DNA of 64,000 bases from NCBI GenBank assembly GCA_033297075.1, contig MU858056.1:310001-374000 (forward strand). Direction: 5' to 3'. This stretch comes from Rhypophila decipiens. Taxonomy: Eukaryota; Ascomycota; Sordariomycetes; Sordariales; Naviculisporaceae. The notes beneath the pieces were generated by a model. The model was not told the DNA's origin. It made no database searches and was given only the letters and a program-made list of their open reading frames with translations. Positions 21,186-32,852 of the stretch are shown piece by piece; positions within the stretch are counted from its first letter, which is position 1, and the number at the start of each line of letters is the position of its first letter. Position numbers and translations under genes: made by a program.

Positions 21186-22630
21186 TCATTCCTCCATTCT
21201 TCCAAAAACACCGTCGTCATCTTCGTCGCTCCGTGCTCGGGATCGCGTATCATCTTCGTCATCGTCCATGACACTATCACCGCTCTCGTCCATCTTTACA
21301 TCTTCTTTGATGTCTCTTGGTGGCACTCCACGGGTGAAGCTCTCCGGGGCTCCGCCAGGAAAGCTGTTGATGAAGCTCACCCCTGTGAGGGCATCCTCAA
21401 GATAACGCGCAGGAAGAGGTGGAACCGGCGGCACATCTCCTGGGAGATGGACAGTTCGGGAGCCCGTGGTACTCCCAAAGCTGCAGCTCAACAGCTCAAC
21501 AGCAGCTGCCAAGTCGCGATCTTCTTGCCCGGTGGCATTCTTTCCGGACGACGTAGGTCGCACGTCCTGGCTCAATTGGCGGAAATGCCCACTCAGCCCA
21601 TTTGAAATTCCACTGCCAATCGAACTTGAAAAGGGCGCCGACTGGTAGGATCGGGAAATGCCATTGTGGTGCCTCTTGGCAAAGCTGTTGGTATAGCTTG
21701 ACCCAAACGCAATGCCCTCAGCCGGTGGCGGTGGGGTAGTGTCGGCCGAACTGGCCTCATGCTCATCCAAATATCCTGCGGATGCCTCCGGAGACGCCGA
21801 ATCCTGTTCACTGTGGGAGTCGCGGGTCGAGTCGGGAGGTGTGGTCACGGAATCGAGGCGATCGTTCATGGCCACAAGCACCGATGCGGCCTCGAGGAGC
21901 TGCACCTGCTGGTGCTTGGAAATAAGGAGCTTGGAGGTGTAGGACCATTCGGGGGTATGTTCCCACCTGGTGAACAGACAAGTCAACAAGGCTGCTTCAA
22001 ATAACACAATCCGGGTCCAGGGAGGGTTATATCCTCTGTAATCAAGGAGAGGTGGTGGTGGAAGAGGATGGGGAAGGAAGGGGGCACAAACAAGTGCTTG
22101 GTCAGGCAACTGCTATGCTTGTATCCTTTCCCGCACTTCTCGCAGCGAAGCTCCGGTCGGTTACTCTTCCGGCCTTCCTTGACAAGAGGTTGGCCATCAC
22201 TGGCCCGTCTAATACGATTGTTGTGCAATGAGGAGTCCCCGTCATCTCCGGACATGTCGTTGAGTTCGTCGTCAATTGCACTCTCCTGCATATGGACCGT
22301 CCCGTCCGCGGGTGCGTACTTTTGTGTTGGCAGGCTCGCTGGTGGGGACGGTAGGCTACCCGAGAGCGCCGATCTCGACACGCCGTTCCGAGAGGTGGTA
22401 TTGCGACGGGCGCTAATCGCGACAGGGAGAGGCATTACCCGATCGCCGACTTCTTTCAAGCCCGCGGCCACGGCCACAGCAGCAACATTGGCACCCGTGA
22501 TGGTCATGCTCTTTCGGCGAGTTACACGATGGGTGGCATTGAGAGACCCCGCACTAAGGGAATGCGAGTTATTTCGGGAATGCGATTGTCGATTGAGGAG
22601 GGAACTCCCGGAAACTGAACTCGAGGACAT
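21186..22630 (-). CDS. Single C2H2 zinc finger protein (conserved fungal regulator)
   Basis: Exons 22092-22630 and 21186-21966 (GTTTGT donor, CAG acceptor, phase 2) encode 439 residues. The intron sits inside the finger: C163, C166, H179 and H183 (spacing C-x2-C-x12-H-x3-H) come together only after splicing, giving CGKGYKHSSCLTKHL joined to WEHTPEWSYTSKLLISKHQQ. The block continuing to VQLLEAASVLVAMN is strongly conserved in filamentous fungi. The flanks are Ser-rich with a phosphorylation-prone N-terminus, and the C-terminus is very acidic (MDDDEDD..), as in transcription regulators. One finger alone seldom gives DNA specificity, so the role is uncertain. The start at 22630 (MSSSSVSGS) is preferred over an upstream in-frame ATG at 22831, whose extra 67 residues look like leader sequence. 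Confidence 0.85.
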
Positions 22631-25600
22631 GGAGGGCCGATGGGTCAATGAGCGCGAGGGAGCCTGCGTTTCCTGGGAAGTGGACGAGGTGATCAGCACT
22701 CTGGGTGGTATATGGAATTGGAGGTGATCTGGCAGGCATGGATAGGGCAGTGATCTACCTTGAACGAGGCCATTGCCAGAGCGAGTTTGGGAGTTCTTAA
22801 GCCTTATTCCAACATGAAATTGAAAATACAAAGATGGACAGGAACCCCCAAAATAAAAGAGGAATTGTCGTTCGAGTCGTAAGCTTTGCTCGTGATCGGC
22901 GCGAGGAATAACAAAAGTTTTGGTGTTCTGAGTGTATGCTGGCCAAGGGGAGTTCCCTCTGCTTGGTGGACGGGTCCAGCTCAGACGTGGATGGACAAGG
23001 GGGGAACAGCTATCGACCTACGCAGAAGAGGACGTGGGCGAGCTGGTGTCCAGTCAGACGATTGTGTAAGCGATGCGACGACTGTGACTGGCTACGAATA
23101 TCTCTCGTGTCTTGGGGAATGGTGATCAAGGGGGGAATTGTCGGCTCAACTCGCTTGAAGAAAGGGAACAGATATCTTGGGATGAAATAGGGCCCGGGAG
23201 ATCTCACAGCTAAAAAAAAAAAAGTTGAAATCAAAAAAGAGAGATTTGAATAAGACAACAGGCGCCCACTTAATCTTGGTGCCGGCTGCGGACGCCGGAC
23301 TGGTTGGTGCAATCATGGTGGGAAACGACCTCCTTGCCTAGCAAAGTAGGCGCATGCTCGCCTCTCACTATTCTTGGAGGTAAAAGAGATCCATTTTCTT
23401 TGTCCGGGAGCGTGACTAGGCCGTGCCAAACACTGTGTGTCATATGCGGAAGAGTTACGTACACGTGTACCTGACTGATGTGGTGTGGAGGCATCCAATA
23501 GGACTGCCTGAACCACCCTGCCTGGGAGAAGGTGGTGGAAGGTGCTCACCTGCTCTGGATGGAGAATGTAGCGCATACTGTGCATGCCCGTGGTTGCTGC
23601 CGCCCTGCACTGTGCAGTGAATGGACAATGGTTGCAAATGAAAGCTCAGGGGGGCGGGCAGGAATCCCATGCCCCAGAATCACACCCCCTCTTTTGAATC
23701 CAACCCCTCCTTGGGGCCGGCCAAGACAGGTCAGGTACCTCCAATCCTTGCATTTCTTCAACATCAAGCGGATACGTCCACGCCCGGTCATCACCCCTCA
23801 TGGTTTTCAGTCAGCTCTTCTGCTCTGTATAAATTCCAGTCGTGAGAAATGAAATTCGTTGTGTCAAGATTCGACGAAAGAAATCTTTCTCTTGTGCGCT
23901 GAAGATTGCATGTCGTTTCTGCGACCGCGGAAGATGCCGGCGTGTTATTATTTAATAATTCAGGTTAATTCAGGTTGGCTCAAGAAGTCAAGGCTTGAAC
24001 CCGTCCGATTCAGACGTGACTATAGACAACGTTCCGCTTACAGCCCAGACTGGCGGCTCCTGAGACTGCTTATTTTGTTGGCTGCGAACATCCAATAATG
24101 CGCAGCCAGTGAGGTGCGGGAAAGTACCGGTAAGTTTGAACATCAAAATTCTCCAGTCCGCAATAATACAACTCTCATCCGCTCAACTCTATAATATTCC
24201 ATTGGGACAGCTGGCACGATATTTCCTTTGGCTTGTTCGTACGGATGTTTCTGTACTCTGATGCTACTGTTTCTACACAGTGCTGCATACCAACCGCATG
24301 AATCCGACCCCCCTGAGCCCTAATTATCCTGCCCAGGCCTTAGACATCCGCGTGGATCGCCGTCCATCGACGATAGGATTAACTAGTCCATCTCCACATA
24401 TTCACGGGGTGGCGCCTTGCTCCGACGACCGACAAGGTCACAAGCTTGTTGGTAAATAAATGCCCATTCCGAATAGGAAGTGGCCAACTTGTGACTCAAT
24501 TGAAACAATGGAAAGTATATAAACCAGCTCTCTCCTGGTATTCACGAGAGTCTACTCGCCTCTAGGCCTTGTCGTCCTGAGAAATCCCAGCTGTCGGTCC
24601 TATGAAGCAGCTTTGCTCCAGGCTGATGGTAGCTTTGGAGAAGGGCAGATGATTCCCGGCATGCCTCCTACCCCGCCTGTGGTGTTCCCAATTGGGATAT
24701 CGTGGCTTCCAATTGATAAAGCCGTAGAAAGTGAGGGGCTCCAAGATGCTTTGTGGAGCCAGGACGTGAGCGGCTCGGCTTTCAGGTGAGTCTAGGAGTG
24801 GAGTTTGCTACGGGTATGGATAGATGGAGCTTTTATGGACAGCTGGCTCCAGTGTTTCCTATTTCTTGTCCCGTATCGACGGCCTGGATGACCAAGTTCG
24901 AAACCATATCTGGCACCCGGCTCCCACGTGAGTAGAGAAATGATGACAGGAAAGAAGACAACGAATGCTTGATATTGCCAGATCTGTAACAATAGAAGTT
25001 TACTGTACTTGCTGGCACCATGTTGTGAGCAAAGGAATGTGAGTGGACAGCTGCGGTTACCATCGACACCTGACCACATGATCCCGCCAAGCCAATCAGA
25101 CCAGCCTTGCGTGATATTACTACAACTCTTCAACAAAGAAAGTTGGGGATGGATATACTAGGAATTAGACAGTACGCTGTACGACTCGAGTTGTGTTCCC
25201 AGGACCATCTTTCCACAAATTCTTCCATTGAAAGGGCTGTTCACGCAACAGCTCTCGCGTGACTTGCCGCAGGAATCTCTCTCCCATTTCACACGATCTG
25301 GCAATTGGCATTGTGGAGAGTTTCCGCACAATTTATATTGAAAGACAAATCGCCAAGAAGTGATGCACTGTGTTGGAATCCTCGGTCAGGATCGGTATAC
25401 CGTACCCCGTACACATACCCCTTTCAATCATATGGGTATTCATGCAGTGTATCTGACCTCGCCCTGGAACTTGCACCTCACCTTGCTTGATAGATAGTTA
25501 CATTACATGACTATGGGTGCAATTCAATTGTCGAAAAAGAATTCCATGAGCCTGCTAATTGTATTAGAATACATGCGGTTGTGCTCTTTGCTCTCAGTCG

Positions 25601-27330
25601 TTATACGGATATCCTGCTGTGATTGGACAAATCACAATCGTCAACTCTCCCCACAAACCCACAAGTATTATCCATTTCATTGTGTCTATCATCCATCTGT
25701 TCTTTTATCTTGCTGTCTAGAGAGAATGTGGACAGGGAAAGGTTTGCTTCCGCGCATGTGTGAGGCACCACAATGTAACAATACCGCGATCTCAAACCTG
25801 TTGGTCAACAGAGAACAGACAGTTTCAAAGTCAAACTCGAAACTCCCAAACAAGAGTACAGTTTCCAAGGAGCATCAAGGCATCTCGGTGTGCGATCACC
25901 AAGCCACAACCAGGACAATTCAGGCCCCGTACCCTCAAGCATGCTGAACCGGCAAGAAATGTTTGAATTCATGGGAATTTTCCACCGGCATTTCGCACAA
26001 ATCTTGTTTTTACCCCTGGTCCAGGAGGACAGGTTTGCTTGAATGTGACACGGGTTTGTGGGTGGCTCAGCCAGCAAGGGCACGTCTAATAGCCCCCAGA
26101 GCAGGCAGGTCACGGGCAATGAGGCTCGGAAGAGCTGGAAAGAGACGATGACGTTGGAAAACAAGGAAAAGGAAGACCTACCTACACAGACGATGTTCAA
26201 GGCCCACCTGACAGATGGGATCCGACTCACCGTATGAATGGACAAGTGGTCAATCGCTCGGGGCTTACCAGTGGAGTTCGATTCAAGAGGATTCGAACAA
26301 CACCACGTGTGCGTAGCAAAACGTTGTTTTCGCCAGCAAATCTGGCGCAATTTGGTTTCTGACAGGCGGAGGGCCCGGAATGATGTCCAAGTCCATGGCT
26401 CTCTAGCCCTAAGGAGCACATAGACGGGTTCCAACCTTCTCAGCCATCAAGCCTGACCACAAGAAGGGATCTACACCCACGACTATATTACACGTGTTAT
26501 TCACGCCATATACACTAGATCTCAGGTACCCGAATCCGCTAGAATCTGTAGTGTACCTGCGCTGGGAGATCAACAACAACATGAACTCAAAATTTTAGTA
26601 TACGCCCAGAAAAGCAAAAATAGCATACAAAATGCGGAGGATCATCGTTAGTGCAGCAGCACTGCCCTACGAACGCCCGTCGTGGCGGTAAGGTGTGTGT
26701 GCCTGGGCTCTTAAGTAAGCTCGCTCATCCAAATATTTTTTCCAAGTCTGATGACAACCCTCGGAATTGAAACTTGGCGAATTGAAAGAAAGGGCCTGCC
26801 TGAAGTTTTCATGATGGTGCCAGGAAAGGAAAACCGCTTCAAAGTCACCCCAAGCGCTCGCGGCCTCTCCGAACCGTAGCTTGGCCTGCACAACATGCAG
26901 TTTGGTGTAAATGACGCAGGATCCAGCGCGTCACGTCAGTTACCGGGGTCGTGGTTTGGTATTCCCGTCGTTGCCCACCATCTGCAGTCAGCCGTCGAAC
27001 ATGTGGGATAGAACGAAGAAGTAAAAGAAGGGGAACGTGAGGAAAGGTAGTGTGCGTGACTATTGCCCCTACTTATTATTCCAGATATGTGGTTGGACTC
27101 ACAACATTAATCACGTCTCTTTTGCTCGCTTGCTGTTTACTTAAAAGTGATGGCAAGACGAAATTAGTGAATTGAATCCTCGAGTCGTAGACAAGCGGTT
27201 TGTATGGAGTGATATGGTATAATAAAGACAACAGGCCCGTAACCTTGCAAGTTTTGTAGCGCTTATGACAAGTAATGTGCTGGTTCTCGACGTTCAGAAA
27301 CCATCGTGAACATGCCCCCCTCCTCCTCCT
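22631..27330. other. 4.7-kb stretch with no recognisable gene
   Basis: It separates the C2H2 gene (start 22630) from the DUF3602 gene (stop 27331), both on the minus strand. Many frames of 60-210 codons occur on both strands, but none shows a domain, signal peptide plus mature pattern, or phase-consistent splice partner. The longest, 25805-26434 (minus), is rich in Trp, Cys and Arg in the manner of random sequence. An orphan TATATAAA lies at 24516-24523. A long leader of the C2H2 gene, non-coding transcripts or decayed repeats could all be present. Confidence 0.45.
24516..24523 (+). promoter_or_regulatory. Orphan TATA-box-like site
   Basis: TATATAAA in plus orientation is followed about 30 bp later by pyrimidine-rich, CTC-containing sequence that could serve as a transcription start. 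No coding gene follows within 2.5 kb, only a 16-codon frame starting near 24602. It could drive a non-coding RNA or be chance in AT-rich sequence. Confidence 0.2.
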
Positions 27331-27951
27331 TTAATTCGCGACCCCATCTTCTCGATCCGTCGAAGCCCTTTGATACGCAGGCTTGGGCATGGCCAGTCCG
27401 GCCTCGACATCCTTGAGCACCCGGAGCTCAACCTCCTGCACCTTCTTCTGCTCTTCCTTCTCCTGTTGCTGCACATTCAAACTATTGCTGTTCGACGACC
27501 AGTTCCCCACGCCGCCTCGCCCTCCCATACCGCCGGTACGGGGCTTCTGCGCCGCCACGGCGGCCTTGATCTTTTCGATCTGTTCTTCCGTTTGCTGAAC
27601 CGCCACCGGGTCAACGGCGTCTGGCGCTGTTGTTGCTGGCTCGTGAAAGTTGCCCGCGCCGCCGCGACCTGCCCGGTGGTACTGGGTCGATGCCGCTATG
27701 GGGTTTGCTGGCCCTGCTGCGGATGCTATGTTCTGCTTTTGGGCTTCGATGTCCTGTTTGGACTTGAAAATTGGTGTAAGTCTACACTGATACTTTCGAA
27801 ACTCAGATAATTGAGTTGGGGAGGGAGAGAGGGGTCAACCGACTGCTTGCTGCTGAGCCTTCTCGGCCTCTTCCACGTCTTTCTTGCTGTACCAGTTCCC
27901 GGCACCGCCTCTGCCGACTCGGCGGTAGACTTGATCGTCTGCTGAAGCCAT
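27331..27951 (-). CDS. DUF3602 protein (Par32-like)
   Basis: Exons 27844-27951 and 27331-27762 (phase 0) give 179 residues. The protein contains three spaced copies of the DUF3602 signature: GRGGAGNWYS near residue 13, GRGGAGNF in the middle, and GRGGVGNW in the second half. Charged Gln/Lys/Glu-rich helices separate them (EEQIEKIKAAVAAQ; KEEQKKVQEVELRVL). Yeast Par32, the best-known member, is a TORC1-controlled phosphoprotein that inhibits ammonium transporters; transfer of that role here is inference. The donor (GTCGGT at 27843) is not ideal and the acceptor could be 9 nt further on (CAG, exon from 27753). That choice changes three residues only. The gene diverges from PAM18. Confidence 0.75.
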
Positions 27952-28734
27952 TCTGCTCTCTACAGTATTGGTTGTGGGTACCTCGGTGAGTTTGTGTAAG
28001 TGATGGTGTGAATGATCAAATGGCCAGCTTCACGAGATTTCAGGGTGATGGGTCACTTTTATGTAAAGAAGGAGAGGGGAAATGATGCTAATTACAGTTC
28101 TCAATGAGTTCTGTGCTTTTAAATACAGATGGAACTATTGAGAGGCAATAACGATTTCTTATCAGTCCAATTCGAGTTATAAGGCTGATGAGTACTTTTT
28201 TGTCGCATGAGATCGTTGCCACCCCACCTCACAAGATCCCCCGCGTCCTTGGTCCTTTGGCCTGATTAACTTGCCCACCATGTATGTATCAGGCAATGAA
28301 ATGTTTCCTAAAATGGCGCTGTACATATATCTTCAGTGTTTAATGAGTTACCTGAACCTTGAAGTGGTTAAGGGATGTTGCTGATGAAGGATACTGATGT
28401 ATGAGACAGAGTCAAGCAGAAGCTTGTACTCGATGGTGCTTGATGAGGTTTGGTATCAGTTACACTGTATCATTAGTACACAATAACACAGGTGAAATTA
28501 TTACATAATCCAATACACGTATTCTTACCAAATGCGACATACCAGTATTGAGGATTTACAGGCCTGGAAAAAAGTTTCTAGCCAAGACCGAACTCGCCAT
28601 CACCAACATCACCGCCATCGCATCACACTCGCCGTCGACCATCCTCCACATCATCGCCGACCACTGTCGCCCGACCACTTATTGACCCGATACCAACACA
28701 TCCAGTCGAACAACAACCACACAAAACAAACATT
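27952..28734. promoter_or_regulatory. Divergent intergenic region between DUF3602 gene and PAM18
   Basis: These 783 bp hold both 5' ends. It is AT-rich in the centre (28080-28520). CA-rich leader sequence with repeated CATC/CACC words (28595-28734) precedes PAM18. A short plus-strand frame at 28532-28774 overlaps the PAM18 start in another frame and looks like leader sequence, not a gene. Confidence 0.4.
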
Positions 28735-29130
28735 ATGGCATCCGTCCTCGCAGCAGGCGCAGGCATCGCAGTAGCCGCCTTCCTCGGCCGAGCAGGCCTA
28801 GTCGCATGGCGACGATCGCGCGGCGGCGTGGGTGCCCTCGGAAAAGCCTTTTACAAGGGTGGCTTCGAGCCGCGCATGAACAAGCGCGAGGCATCACTGA
28901 TTCTATCACTCAAGTACGTCGTGTAACGTCTCCTTAACTTTGGCAAGCTCTTCGCGACATAATGATAACTAACATAGGGGAAACAAGTGAACGAGCCATA
29001 TCAAAAGACAAGATCCGAAAAGCCCACCGCACCCTCATGCTCCTCAACCACCCCGACAGAGGAGGTAGCCCGTACCTAGCGACCAAGGTCAACGAGGCCA
29101 AGGAGTTTTTGGAGAAGAACTCGAATTAAG
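28735..29130 (+). CDS. PAM18: Mitochondrial import J-protein Pam18/Tim14
   Basis: Pam18 stimulates mtHsp70 at the TIM23 channel of the inner membrane during matrix protein import. Exons 28735-28913 and 28989-29130 encode 106 residues. The first acceptor candidate (TAG at 28976-28978) would create a stop. The next one (CAAG, ending 28988) restores the frame as [19 protein letters not shown], matching the family. Residues about 2-18 are a hydrophobic membrane anchor. The matrix J-domain carries HPD at 81-83 ([20 protein letters not shown]). This short form begins directly with the anchor and lacks the longer intermembrane-space tail of yeast Pam18, as is usual for filamentous fungi. The partner is Pam16, not in this window. 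Confidence 0.9.
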
Positions 29131-29935
29131 ATGGACGGAACTCGTTCCCGCCCCCCCCTCTTCCGCTTCTCGTCGATTCAATAGAAACCGTCCGTCTCTT
29201 CCAACATCGATTCATCCTTGCATTTGGCCCGTTCTCGATCATGGACTTGGACTTGGAAATCGCATTCTCCTCACTAGCCTCTCCCGTTCATCATGTCGAC
29301 ACAAGACACAATAGCCAAGTAAGAGCGCTACTTTCGGGGTTCGAACCGAATAAGTGTGAGAGTTGGGAAAGGAGACACGACGCTAGACGAGGCCATGTAT
29401 GGCTAGAAGCTCTTTTCCACGGCGAGGACAACCGGCTGGGGTGGCTTCGGAGCATCTGAGGCTATAGAGGAAACCTTGTACATTTGTAACAATAATTTGG
29501 CATTTCATAGCAATGGCGTTAGGTTTGGTTATGGCTTCAAAGTTACTTTCTTTTGCGCGGGGAGTGGGACATTCACAGGGTTGGCAGCAGGCGAAGATAT
29601 GTATAGAGGTCGGCTTGATAATTCCGGTGTGGTTCTATGAAAACTGCGCCAGTCTATCTATCTCTCTCTGTGAGAAACATGCTGGCCTCTCTATCCTTCG
29701 CTGCCCAGAATCATTCCATGTCCGTCCTTTAGAGCTTAGACTAGATAGATATCTTGTCCTGTGGCCCATCGGCGCCGTCCCATGGCAGATCTCAACTCCA
29801 AAATACCACTGTTCCGCTTATCGAAATTTCCGCTGCTGAGTCCAAAATGCTGACCATCCACGCACAACAAAAAATTAAAGGGCCCTCCTATGCGATGCTG
29901 TAGAGGAGGAGGTCCTACTCGTCACCTGCGGTGGT
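29131..29935. other. Convergent 3' intergenic region
   Basis: This 805-bp gap lies between the stops of PAM18 (plus) and the DEDDh nuclease gene (minus). Only short chance frames occur. I see no RNA gene or repeat. Confidence 0.4.
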
Positions 29936-31684
29936 TTACCAGGCTGGCTGTGGCTTGGGACGGTTGTCTTCCATTGGACTCGGAACGCCGCCATCAGACT
30001 CCTCGCCACCGCTGCTCCAGCCCTCCTCTAATTCTTTTCGCTTGAACTCGGCGTACGGCACATGCCCACTCGCTGGCTTCTTGACCGTCTCCTTTGCAGC
30101 ACGATACAGGCTAGTTTGGCGCTGCTTGAGGGCAAGGCTGACCATAGATCGCATGGTATACATTGCATCGTTGCCAGCGTTGTGCAGGTACCGATAGGAA
30201 ATACCCAGGGATCCAAGAACCAGCTCGAGTTTGCGAGGGTTGTGTGAACGTGTCATGTATTGGTCCATCTCCTTTGTGTCAAGAACGTCAATCACATTCT
30301 CCTCCTCCAGGATACGGTATCCCTCTTCCAGGAGAAACTTGACATCGGATGCCGTGTCATGGAAGACCAGGACAATGGCTCGTCTCTTCCCATCGACTTC
30401 TCGTTGGATAATGGCTTGGATGAGAGGGGCGATCTGGTCCCGACCAATGAGCTCGCTTTTACCGAAATCAAAGTTGCCAGGGCAGCCCTGGACGTGTGCC
30501 CTGTTGTGAACCCATAGGGCCTCCTTAATACGAAGATGCTTGCAATGTATATGACGATACCATCCCTCAGATCCAAGTGAAGAGCCTTCTCCTGGAGCAA
30601 TGGTGCCTATTGTTGCTGCATCTAGAGTCGCGATGCCGACTTCGGAGACAATTCGGTGATTAAACTCATATGCCTCGATGTCAATGCAGAGGAACAGAAC
30701 TGAATTTTCTGGTGCAAAGGGTGGTGGACAAGAAAGGTCAAGGGGAAGCTGAGCTCCTGAAGTCGATCCTGTCGTCGAGGAATTCCGCTGACGAATTCCG
30801 AGGTAACGCTGCGCTCTTTTTACTGATCGGCCCCAAGCTTTATGGTTGTCGATCCTCTTCTCTCGGTTTTTCTCCGAGTTCTTCTGCTTCATTGTACCCT
30901 TGTTTGCCAACGAAAGCAAGTCCAGAAACTCGTCCTTGCCTGCCTGTGTAGCCTTTTCCCAGTCGTCCTCTTTATCGGGCTCCGGGATACCGCTGGTCAA
31001 GGCCTTGTAGGACTTTTCATCGCTAGATCGACCGAGAAAACGGGGTCGCGGGGTGTTGCCTGCTCCAAAGATCATCTTGAACCTCAGTTCGTTCTTACCA
31101 GGAGGAATAGTGAGCTGAGTACCGAGGCTTGCATTGACTACATCAAGCAGATGCTCAAATTGGTAAGTAGGAACGAACAAGACGGGGCGCTGGTCTGTTC
31201 CCGGAGGATAGTGGGAGTAGAACAGATCCCAAACCCGTCCCTTGTCGTGAAGTGCAGACACGGTAAAGAACGGTTCGGCGCGCACCGAATTCTTCTTTCC
31301 GACAAACATCGTCGGGTATTCCTTGACAAGTCTCCATGGCACAAATGTTTTGCCAGGAGGCGACAACTCGCCTAGCTTGAGGCCCGTCTCGTTCCACTTG
31401 ACAGACATTAGGTTTTCTACTGTCTTTGGCTTCTCTGGAGAGTCAGCGGCGAAGGCGCGAGCTTTGCTCAACTTGTAGTTGCGAGCTTCGGCGGGTTTGG
31501 CGGTAGAGACTAGATGGCGGGTATTTAAGATCAAATCCTGTGAAGCATCTGAATCGTAGTCAGGTTCCGCTGTGTCATCCTCGTCGTGGGAGATCTCAGC
31601 GATGTTGTCCATGGAAAACCCTTCCCACACATCAGGTTGGCCAGTCAGTTGACGAAGTCGCTCCAAGAAGTCGGAGTCATCCAT
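29936..31684 (-). CDS. Gfd2/YDR514C-like DEDDh exonuclease-fold protein
   Basis: This is an intronless gene of 582 residues. The N-terminal 320 residues contain a conserved fungal part (KWNETGLKLGELSPPGKTFVP..; RVWDLFYSHYPPG) and a basic segment. The C-terminal RNase H-fold carries the DEDDh pattern: D335 and E337 (FLCIDIEAYE), D443 or D447 (FHDTASDVKFL), and H501-x4-D506 (HNAGNDAMYTM). All four metal-binding positions seem present, so it should be an active 3'-5' exonuclease. Related fungal proteins are annotated as Gfd2/YDR514C, linked genetically to mRNA export through Dbp5. The substrate is unknown. The C-terminal tail is Glu/Pro-rich. Its start lies 1.2 kb from Ku80's stop, on the same strand, but they are unlikely to be co-transcribed. 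Confidence 0.82.
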   Translation of the reverse strand: MDDSDFLERLRQLTGQPDVWEGFSMDNIAEISHDEDDTAEPDYDSDASQDLILNTRHLVSTAKPAEARNYKLSKARAFAADSPEKPKTVENLMSVKWNETGLKLGELSPPGKTFVPWRLVKEYPTMFVGKKNSVRAEPFFTVSALHDKGRVWDLFYSHYPPGTDQRPVLFVPTYQFEHLLDVVNASLGTQLTIPPGKNELRFKMIFGAGNTPRPRFLGRSSDEKSYKALTSGIPEPDKEDDWEKATQAGKDEFLDLLSLANKGTMKQKNSEKNREKRIDNHKAWGRSVKRAQRYLGIRQRNSSTTGSTSGAQLPLDLSCPPPFAPENSVLFLCIDIEAYEFNHRIVSEVGIATLDAATIGTIAPGEGSSLGSEGWYRHIHCKHLRIKEALWVHNRAHVQGCPGNFDFGKSELIGRDQIAPLIQAIIQREVDGKRRAIVLVFHDTASDVKFLLEEGYRILEEENVIDVLDTKEMDQYMTRSHNPRKLELVLGSLGISYRYLHNAGNDAMYTMRSMVSLALKQRQTSLYRAAKETVKKPASGHVPYAEFKRKELEEGWSSGGEESDGGVPSPMEDNRPKPQPAW

Positions 31685-32232
31685 AATGAGTGAGGACTTG
31701 AATACCGTTTATGGTCTGTGACGTCAGAAGATAAACCACTATGGTCCCAAGGCTAGGAGGGGGATGAAGAATGAGGAATATTCCAGTCCAGAATAAGAAT
31801 AATGCTCGAATAGAATGGTAATGGCATGGTAGCTGTCCGCGGAGGAATAGTGCCGTAAAGAGTCATGATGCCTACATTGTCTTTTGTCCCTAAAATGTGT
31901 CTCTTAAACCCGTTCGATTGTCGACCGGGTTAGGTTGAAAGATGTTTGTGTTTGCTTACGACAGCCTATCGTGATGGTGTGGTGTTGGAATAAATTAGCG
32001 TGTCGCAAAAAGTTCGACTTGGGTGTCGCGAAGAGTTTTCAGGCCAGAAAAAAATATTGACTGGTTAGTGCTCAGGCCGGAAAGAAAGTGAGTGTGGGCA
32101 GGTGTCACTTTCGAAGCTCCCTTTTCTGGCGGTGAGCAAAAGGGATCAAAAAAAAGAGATGAGGCGGAAGGCACGACTGTTTGTCAACAATGGGGGGGCA
32201 TTTCCGTTTGCACAGTCCGGGTCCGCCCTGTA
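31685..32232. other. Upstream region of the DEDDh nuclease gene
   Basis: These 548 bp should hold the nuclease promoter and leader. No gene is seen. AT-rich sequence increases toward the diverged repeat that begins near 32233. Confidence 0.35.
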
Positions 32233-32468
32233 TTTGTCGGTCAAAAATGGGATGTGAAATGAATAACATAGGCCTATATACACCAAATAAAACGCATATA
32301 ATATATCTCTTAGTCGTAAAGAAGGATAAAAGTACACCCTAGAAGAGAAGGATATAATTAAGGCCTATAAAGCTAGATTTAGATGCATATTATTGCTTTG
32401 CACAAGGCTTATGTTAGTTTATATCGTGGAATTGGGTATTGAAGTTTCACCCCCTATTTTCAAACCAG
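32233..32468. repeat. AT-rich, diverged relative of the miniature inverted-repeat elements
   Basis: Bases 32243-32258 are identical to the 16-mer AAAAATGGGATGTGAA in the terminus of element copy 2 (14113-14128). At the other end, the reverse complement of about 32440-32468 begins CAACTGGTTTGAAAATAGGG and aligns loosely to the same terminus, so the ends are weakly inverted. The interior of about 180 bp is very AT-rich, with a palindrome ATAGGCCTAT near 32269. I see no clear flanking duplication. It may be an old, mutated copy, possibly altered by repeat-induced C-to-T mutation. The boundaries are approximate. Confidence 0.4.
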
Positions 32469-32852
32469 TTGCCCGGCCAGATACCAAAATCGTAGCGCAA
32501 CCCAAGATTAACCAACTCAGCGAGGTTTTTTCCCCCTATACATAGGTATTTCGCAGTTCATTATACTGATCACTGTGAGACTATCCCGTCAGGTTCCACA
32601 ATTCAGCTGAGGTTGGCGCCCAATTCATGTCCAACCCTGAACTTTTCATTTGCAAACTAGACCTATACAATCACGTAACATGATTGACTCGTTTACAAAC
32701 GGCAACCTGAGATACTGTGTGTGGCCTTCACTCAAGAGCAAAGTACTGAAAAGCGCGGTTCGCATGTCGATGTATGTCGTAGATTCCAGTCCATGTATGC
32801 ATTGCTCAACGCCATTTCTAATTATGCGATAGAATCATTTCATCTCTCCTAG
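32469..32852. other. 3' flank of Ku80
   Basis: These 384 bp downstream of the Ku80 stop contain no supported gene. A 60-codon plus-strand frame (32650-32832) has no recognisable features. Confidence 0.35.

Noticed and set aside
25805..26434. 209-codon minus-strand frame
   Set aside because: Composition (many Trp, Cys, Arg, Ser) resembles random sequence; no domain, no conserved words, no splice partners.
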